Both the position numbers and the translations under genes were made by a program. This document shows, in pieces, positions 59,950 through 64,000 of a stretch of 64,000 bases of DNA. Location of the stretch: positions 186,001-250,000 of the forward strand of contig JAAZNM010000001.1 of assembly GCA_012798265.1 (NCBI GenBank), read 5' to 3'. The notes beneath the pieces were generated by a model. It searched no databases. It saw only the letters and a list, made by a program, of their open reading frames with translations, and was not told the DNA's origin. The DNA comes from Candidatus Roizmanbacteria bacterium (lineage in GTDB: Bacteria > Patescibacteriota > Microgenomatia > UBA1406 > GWC2-37-13). The stretch's first letter is position 1. Each line of letters opens with the position of its first letter.

Positions 59950-61323
59950 TCCGAATTTGATCAATCTGTTTGCTTCAATCTTCAGTATCTCCGGGATAAT
60001 CGCCTTATAAAAATCACAGTAAGGTGAGTTTGAAGAAGCTTTTCCTTTGTTTTGGATCGTCAGATAAGCGCATCCTCCCGTACATATATATCGGAAACTG
60101 CATGTTTTACATATCTCTTTATCGTCGACTTCAAATCCGTTTTGTGCTATCAATCTTTTTTCTTTTATCGTTTTTATAATATCTTTATCGCCTATGGAAC
60201 CGATCCTGTTTTCCATCATTAACGGACAAGAAGAAAGGAATCCTTTATGGTCAACCGTAAAATAAGAAATTCCTAAACCGCAGGTGACGCTATGAGGGAA
60301 AAAACTTATGCCGGCTATTAAAGAATTGATGATGGAATTGGCCGGAGGATCGTCCCGTATGATCCTAAAGCTTTTTGACATGTATTTGATCAAGTCTTTG
60401 TTATCTGCGGTGAGTCCGTCTGGAGCTCTAATATTTTCCTGGTATAAGTTGAAAGCGAAAGGAATGTCTTTTTTCAATAAAAATCCAGTTATTTGGGGAA
60501 TGTTTTTTATGTTAAGCGAGGTAACCGTGATCGTTACGTAAAAAGGAACCTTATATTTGCCCAAGGCATCGATTCCTTTCTCAACTAGATCAAAAGAGCC
60601 TTTACCGTTGGCGAATATTCGTTGAATATCATGATATTTTTTAGTCCCATCTAAAGAAACGTAAATATCCAGACCGCCAAAATCTGTTTCTTTTTTTAAT
60701 ATTTTAGCAACTCTTTCGTCAATCAAAGTTCCGTTGGTTAACAATGAATATTTGATCTTTATCCTTGTTTTTTTTGACAACTCCCTGCCGTAATTGATTA
60801 AAAAAATGATTTTGTCAAAAACCAACAAAGATTCACCGCCACCAAAAACAAGTTCTATCAACTTAAATTTGTTCTTTGCGGCATCTTTGAAAATTTTTTG
60901 CATAGATTTTACCGCCAATCCCAAATCCATTTTTTCATTTGTTTTATAGACGAAGCAATATTTGCATCTTAGATTACATTGGTTTGTGATATGGAGCCAA
61001 ACGGAAATTTTTTTTGTAGGATTATTATCTATGGCATTTTTCCCAATAGGTTTATCTACGAAAACAATTTCTTTTTTAAGAAAGTCTTTAATTATTTTTT
61101 TGATTTCGGATTTCTTGGCCCGTTTATCTTTTCTTTTGGCAGAACTAAAAATTTCGCTGAATTTTTTTTCTTTAGTAATCGAATCGTACAGGAATGCTGC
61201 TGGTCTATTCAACACAACTACTCCTTTGGCGGATAGGGGATTATAGACCAACAGATATTCTCCGATTTTATCAGTATGGGAAGAAGGGTATGTCTTGATT
61301 ACGGTCTCCGCCGTTATTCTCAT
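59878..61323 (-). CDS. Radical SAM/SPASM peptide-maturase-like protein with PqqD-like N-domain
   Basis: 481 aa from ATG 61323. Residues about 21-90 (YLLVYNPLSAKGVVVLN, AAFLYDSI) look like the PqqD-type RiPP recognition element. The radical SAM cluster is C116-x3-C120-x2-C123 (CNLRCKYC) with GGGESLLVF. The SPASM part (about 345-450) has CGLGISYF, CPLM, CKTCSFRYICTGGC and CDFY. It likely modifies a ribosomal peptide by radical chemistry. TACAAT lies 8 nt before the ATG, and a peptide-like frame ends 5 nt before it. Confidence 0.88.
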   Translation of the reverse strand: MRITAETVIKTYPSSHTDKIGEYLLVYNPLSAKGVVVLNRPAAFLYDSITKEKKFSEIFSSAKRKDKRAKKSEIKKIIKDFLKKEIVFVDKPIGKNAIDNNPTKKISVWLHITNQCNLRCKYCFVYKTNEKMDLGLAVKSMQKIFKDAAKNKFKLIELVFGGGESLLVFDKIIFLINYGRELSKKTRIKIKYSLLTNGTLIDERVAKILKKETDFGGLDIYVSLDGTKKYHDIQRIFANGKGSFDLVEKGIDALGKYKVPFYVTITVTSLNIKNIPQITGFLLKKDIPFAFNLYQENIRAPDGLTADNKDLIKYMSKSFRIIRDDPPANSIINSLIAGISFFPHSVTCGLGISYFTVDHKGFLSSCPLMMENRIGSIGDKDIIKTIKEKRLIAQNGFEVDDKEICKTCSFRYICTGGCAYLTIQNKGKASSNSPYCDFYKAIIPEILKIEANRLIKFGLRHEKFSESFRIFRKIKGKKIRE

Positions 61324-61328
61324 CAGAG

Positions 61329-61466
61329 TTAATTGTAGCAGGATCCGCCCCCGACATGATGACATCCGCTTGCGTTAACGACTCCAATAATACCGAAATC
61401 ATATAAACTACTGCTTATTATCTCCGAATCGGAAAAAAAACTTAACTTAATCCTAGTTGTTTTTAT
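61329..61466 (-). other. Precursor-peptide-like reading frame without ATG
   Basis: Open frame directly upstream of the radical SAM gene that ends NASGCHHVGGGSCYN-stop. With an ATA (61466) start it is 45 residues and with ATT (61451) 40, the size of many RiPP precursors; Gly, Cys, His and Ser cluster at the C-terminus. No ATG, GTG or TTG lies in frame, and the last codons overlap the TACAAT promoter box of the next gene, so this may be chance or a decayed gene. Confidence 0.3.
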
Positions 61467-61512
61467 GGTCGGTTTTGCATAGATAACTCTATTTTTTTCA
61501 CATTTTTATTTA

Positions 61513-62163
61513 TCATAGTCTGGTAAGGGTTAATTTTACGTCTGAGCTTGTCGATGAAACCATAAGATCGGTCGTATCTTCAATCAAGATAGAATCGCCG
61601 TTTTTAAGATCCGTCATCTGCATAGGAATCCTTTTTTCATCTTTCATTTGAAAAAACCCTATTTTTTTTATCATATCCTGATTATAATACATATCTATCT
61701 CCGATCCTTTCTCTCCGGTCAGGACAAAATAAAAATATTTTTCCTGTCCCAACTTTCCGGGTTTATCAAATTTAATATCAGAGATCTTCCCCTTAACTTT
61801 TGTTGTGGCGAAAAATGAGACGAGATGGTCTTTATTGAATGTCGTCAACTCGATCCAGCGACCATAATCAATCCCCATATTTTTCCTCATATCCAAATAT
61901 TTTTCCGCAGGCAGATCGATATATATCCTGTTTTGAGTTTCGTCATAAACCAAAGGCAAATAAGTCTTATATACGGGATCGTTTAATAACGCCAGATCAG
62001 CTTGAGAAAAAACATTGTTTTTAGTTATTGAAGAACTCGACTTATTGGATATTTTTGATTTTTGATTTGTTTCCACTATATCTTTTTTAATACACAGGTA
62101 CCCACACTCAAAACTGACTATCATCAATGAAACAATTAACAACAGCTTAAGAATTTTATTCAT
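61513..62163 (-). CDS. Membrane-anchored or secreted protein of unknown function
   Basis: 216 aa. N-terminal hydrophobic segment (4-21) with a Cys near 20-25 (FECGYLCIKK) that could be a lipobox-like or uncleaved anchor. A Ser/Lys-rich linker (about 30-50) leads to a folded domain (about 55-210) ending in beta strands (SVKLTLTRL-type). No family recognised. Located upstream of the SPASM gene on the same strand, about 190 bp away, so a link to that system is possible but not shown. Confidence 0.7.
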   Translation of the reverse strand: MNKILKLLLIVSLMIVSFECGYLCIKKDIVETNQKSKISNKSSSSITKNNVFSQADLALLNDPVYKTYLPLVYDETQNRIYIDLPAEKYLDMRKNMGIDYGRWIELTTFNKDHLVSFFATTKVKGKISDIKFDKPGKLGQEKYFYFVLTGEKGSEIDMYYNQDMIKKIGFFQMKDEKRIPMQMTDLKNGDSILIEDTTDLMVSSTSSDVKLTLTRL

Positions 62164-62216
62164 GAGTTAAATACCTATAGGGAAAGGGTATCAGTTTTTT
62201 TATGGGAAAGTCAAGG

Positions 62217-62537
62217 CTAATTTTTTAAATGACGAAGACGGTTTTGAAGATAAAATAAGGCTCCCGTTAAAATGAATGTTCCACCGATGATCAGACCCAT
62301 TGGCCAATCAAAACTAAAAAACGCAACGGCACCGACGAATATGAATACCCATGATCCGATCTCCGGTTTTTTCCAACTCAAGACAGCTATAAATAAGATC
62401 GGCAACGTCAAAAGCAGATGCATTAAGGAGTCTTTCCAATCGAATTTCGGACTAAATCCTTCGAAAACAAACAGACCAAAAAAAACAACCATGGCTACCG
62501 TCAACAATCTCGGCAGATAAAAAAGAATTCTTTTCAT
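62217..62537 (-). CDS. Small four-helix membrane protein
   Basis: 106 aa. Four membrane helices (about 7-25, 36-53, 60-77, 80-98) with short loops and a basic C-terminus (QNRLRHLKN). The sequence WKKPEIGSWVFIFVGAV is common in uncharacterised CPR and other bacterial membrane proteins. Function unknown. Follows the next small membrane-protein gene by 15 bp, so they form a unit. Confidence 0.72.
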   Translation of the reverse strand: MKRILFYLPRLLTVAMVVFFGLFVFEGFSPKFDWKDSLMHLLLTLPILFIAVLSWKKPEIGSWVFIFVGAVAFFSFDWPMGLIIGGTFILTGALFYLQNRLRHLKN

Positions 62538-62552
62538 ATTTTATGCAAATAA

Positions 62553-62807
62553 TCATCCCGTTGCTTTTTTAGCTCCGCCGCTAAAAGCGCCTATTCCCAA
62601 AAGAAAACCGAAGTCGTACCACCGTCCGTTATTGTTGGTTTCGTAGACTTTGACGTTGGCGGTAAACAGACCAATTATAAAAACGAGCGGAGCGATTATA
62701 CCATGCCACAGTCCAACCCAAAATCCGGCCGGTTTCGCCCCCTTCAGCTTAAATTTAGAATTGGGGCCGGCTACCCAAAGGATATTATGATCTTGCTTTT
62801 TTTTCAT
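62553..62807 (-). CDS. Small membrane protein (WHG...NNG type)
   Basis: 84 aa. After a soluble N-terminus it has FWVGLWHGIIAPLVFIIGLF (about 29-48), then VYETNNNGRWYDFGFLLGIGAF. This WHGxxAPxxF / NNNGxxYxxGF wording marks a recurrent small family of unknown function found in many bacteria. Two membrane helices. Probably co-transcribed with the following gene. Confidence 0.75.
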   Translation of the reverse strand: MKKKQDHNILWVAGPNSKFKLKGAKPAGFWVGLWHGIIAPLVFIIGLFTANVKVYETNNNGRWYDFGFLLGIGAFSGGAKKATG

Positions 62808-62853
62808 ATTGAATCTATTTCAAATAGTAACAATAAATTATAACATTAAGTCC

Positions 62854-63624
62854 TTATCGGTTATTATTCAAAACAAATCTGTCAATAACATCAGCCACTC
62901 CGTCTTTTTCCACCGAGGGAGCTATATAATCGGCAATCGCTTTTAAGTCGTCAACGGCGTTACCCATGGCTACTTTCAACCCACAAGCCATGAGGAGCGG
63001 AAAGTCATTGTAATGATCGCCTATGCCGATTATCTCCTCCCTGGAAATTTTCAATATCTCCGCCAGTTTAAGGACGGCATGCTGTTTGGTCGCATCAGGA
63101 TTGGTAACATAAACGTCCAGTAGGTCTTTTCCTTTGAATGACGAAGTCCGGACTACGATTACGTCTTTAAGTGCCGCTTCTATTTTTTTTATATAACTGC
63201 CGGCCTCTTCCGGCTTCAAACCCATGGCGACAAACTTCCTTGGTCTCATGTCTTCCGGAATTTTGTCTTTCAACTCATAACTTTCCCTGCCGCTTGACGC
63301 CCGTATTTCTTTTCTATAGGTTTTGGCTATCTCCAGTATGATATCGGCCGATTCTTTTTTTATTATCGAATCCCAGAGCGGTTTTTTGGTCAAAGGGTCA
63401 TAAATGGCGGCTCCGTTATCGACAATAACAGGCGATTTTATCTCCAACTCTTCGATTAAATGCTCTATAAGAAAAAATGGCTTGCCGGTCGCCAGACTAA
63501 ACGTGAAATTTTTACCGTTTAGGTCCTTTATGGCTTTTTTGACACGGTCGCTTATTACGGAGTGATAAACTACGGGGGCTAGGGTACCATCGATATCGGA
63601 AATGATTGCCTTATATTTTCCCAT
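62854..63624 (-). CDS. HAD-superfamily (Cof-like) phosphatase
   Basis: 256 aa from ATG 63624, with TATACT 5 nt upstream; the ATG at 63645 lies before that box. IISDIDGTL (Asp nucleophile and Asp acid), FSLATGKPFF motif II, and GIGDHYNDFPLL with MGNA motif IV are of the Cof/sucrose-phosphatase subfamily. The cap domain is between about 85 and 180. It hydrolyses sugar or nucleotide phosphates; specificity is unknown. Confidence 0.9.
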   Translation of the reverse strand: MGKYKAIISDIDGTLAPVVYHSVISDRVKKAIKDLNGKNFTFSLATGKPFFLIEHLIEELEIKSPVIVDNGAAIYDPLTKKPLWDSIIKKESADIILEIAKTYRKEIRASSGRESYELKDKIPEDMRPRKFVAMGLKPEEAGSYIKKIEAALKDVIVVRTSSFKGKDLLDVYVTNPDATKQHAVLKLAEILKISREEIIGIGDHYNDFPLLMACGLKVAMGNAVDDLKAIADYIAPSVEKDGVADVIDRFVLNNNR

Positions 63625-63674
63625 AACTAAGTATAACAGAAGCAACTTAAAAACAAGTCCGCTAAAATAGATTA

Positions 63675-64000
63675 TTATTTCAGGTTTTTCTCGTAGAAAA
63701 ATTTATTTCCTTTCTTGTCCTTTCTGGTAAAATTGTTTTTTTCGTAAAACCGGTGGGCTCTATGCATAAGTTCATAAGTGTTTAATATTATTTTTGAGAA
63801 TTTTTTTTCACTGGCAAAATCCAAAGCCTGATCAAGCAATATTTGGCCTATACCGGTTCCGTGATAATCGACCAATACAAACATTCTGTTAAGTTTGGCT
63901 ACGTTGCCACCCATATCACGGATAGCCACCGTCCCGACGACTTTATCGCCGTCAAGAGCTACCCAAAACCTGCCTTTTCCCGAATAAACTTCTTCTATCC
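63675..64000 (-). CDS. GNAT acetyltransferase, N-terminus cut by window edge
   Basis: The minus-strand frame is open from base 64000 and ends at 63675, leaving at least 108 residues. FWVALDGDKVVGTVAIRDMGGN, then LNRMFVLVDYHGTGIGQILLDQAL (in part) with the acetyl-CoA loop Q/R-x-x-G-x-G/A as HGTGIGQ, and HRFYEKNNF near the end, are GNAT features. Acceptor unknown. An internal GTG codon at 63929 is not a likely start because the fold begins upstream. Confidence 0.85.
   Translation of the reverse strand, partial: IEEVYSGKGRFWVALDGDKVVGTVAIRDMGGNVAKLNRMFVLVDYHGTGIGQILLDQALDFASEKKFSKIILNTYELMHRAHRFYEKNNFTRKDKKGNKFFYEKNLK

Noticed and set aside
61271-61402. 43-codon frame with ATG that overlaps the start of the SPASM gene
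   Set aside because: Considered as the RiPP precursor, but it overlaps the conserved N-terminus of the maturase in another frame and has no Cys or core-like end; kept only as an alternative.
1-64000. Recoded genetic code with UGA as glycine or UAG as sense
   Set aside because: TGA ends many genes at family-correct lengths and forms ATGA couplings; TAG is also used as a normal stop.

Overview
The window looks like part of a small-genome Candidate Phyla Radiation (Patescibacteria) chromosome. I would guess the Microgenomates side, at moderate confidence. The pointers are an archaeal-type phosphoglycerate mutase beside enolase and pyruvate kinase, many GT-C and DUF2079-type membrane glycosyltransferases, a four-helix-bundle protein, almost no Shine-Dalgarno sequences, and many -10 boxes only 6-9 nt upstream of ATG. 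TGA is a normal stop here, so this is not a recoded (Gracilibacteria-like) lineage. No rRNA, insertion sequence, CRISPR or phage structural gene was seen.

Layout. 1-4.0 kb: lower glycolysis (pyk, apgM, eno). 4.1-5.2 kb: two exported or anchored proteins of unknown role. 5.2-48.3 kb: a very large cell-surface glycan region with two flippases, many GT2 enzymes, about nine large GT-C-like membrane proteins, nucleotide-sugar enzymes (GME-like epimerase, UDP-glucuronate-type epimerase, GDP-mannose dehydratase, GalE, GlmU-like NTP transferase), a split transketolase, a HicBA toxin-antitoxin pair and a membrane-protein operon with an IPT/TIG-like domain. Inside it, about 10.7-17.3 kb is a strikingly AT-rich island. 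The region is interrupted at 32.4-38.5 kb by an unknown protein, an M20 amidohydrolase, tRNA-Gly, a 2H-phosphoesterase-like protein and a SAM hydrolase preceded by what looks like a methionine-codon attenuator. 48.3-54.6 kb: Xer recombinase, a palindrome-rich intergenic region, tRNA-Leu, SAH hydrolase divergent from a PfkB (adenosine-type) kinase, an MFS transporter and a nucleotidyltransferase-like protein. 54.7-58.4 kb: ATP-grasp protein and a feoA-feoB-Cys-rich protein operon led by a DtxR-type repressor with a perfect 26-bp palindrome at its start. 58.5-62.2 kb: methyltransferase, HprK-like kinase, radical SAM/SPASM protein and an anchored protein, a set resembling a peptide-modification (RiPP) locus. 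62.2-64 kb: two small membrane proteins, a HAD hydrolase and a truncated GNAT acetyltransferase.

How the parts fit. The sugar-nucleotide enzymes feed the GT2 and GT-C enzymes, which together with the flippases would build and export surface glycans. The GME-like epimerase next to a GT11 enzyme suggests an L-galactose or L-fucose decoration. SAM hydrolase, SAH hydrolase and adenosine-type kinase form a methionine/adenosine salvage set; the predicted leader peptide would raise SAM hydrolase when charged Met-tRNA is scarce. Degenerate 9-bp repeats (consensus RAACTTGAN) recur between genes of the glycan region, several just upstream of TGTTATAAT promoters, and may be shared regulatory or mobile elements.

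The best candidates for something undescribed are the Met-leader attenuator (38.54-38.62 kb), the SPASM/HprK-like locus with a precursor-like frame (59.2-61.5 kb), and the 9-bp repeat arrays.
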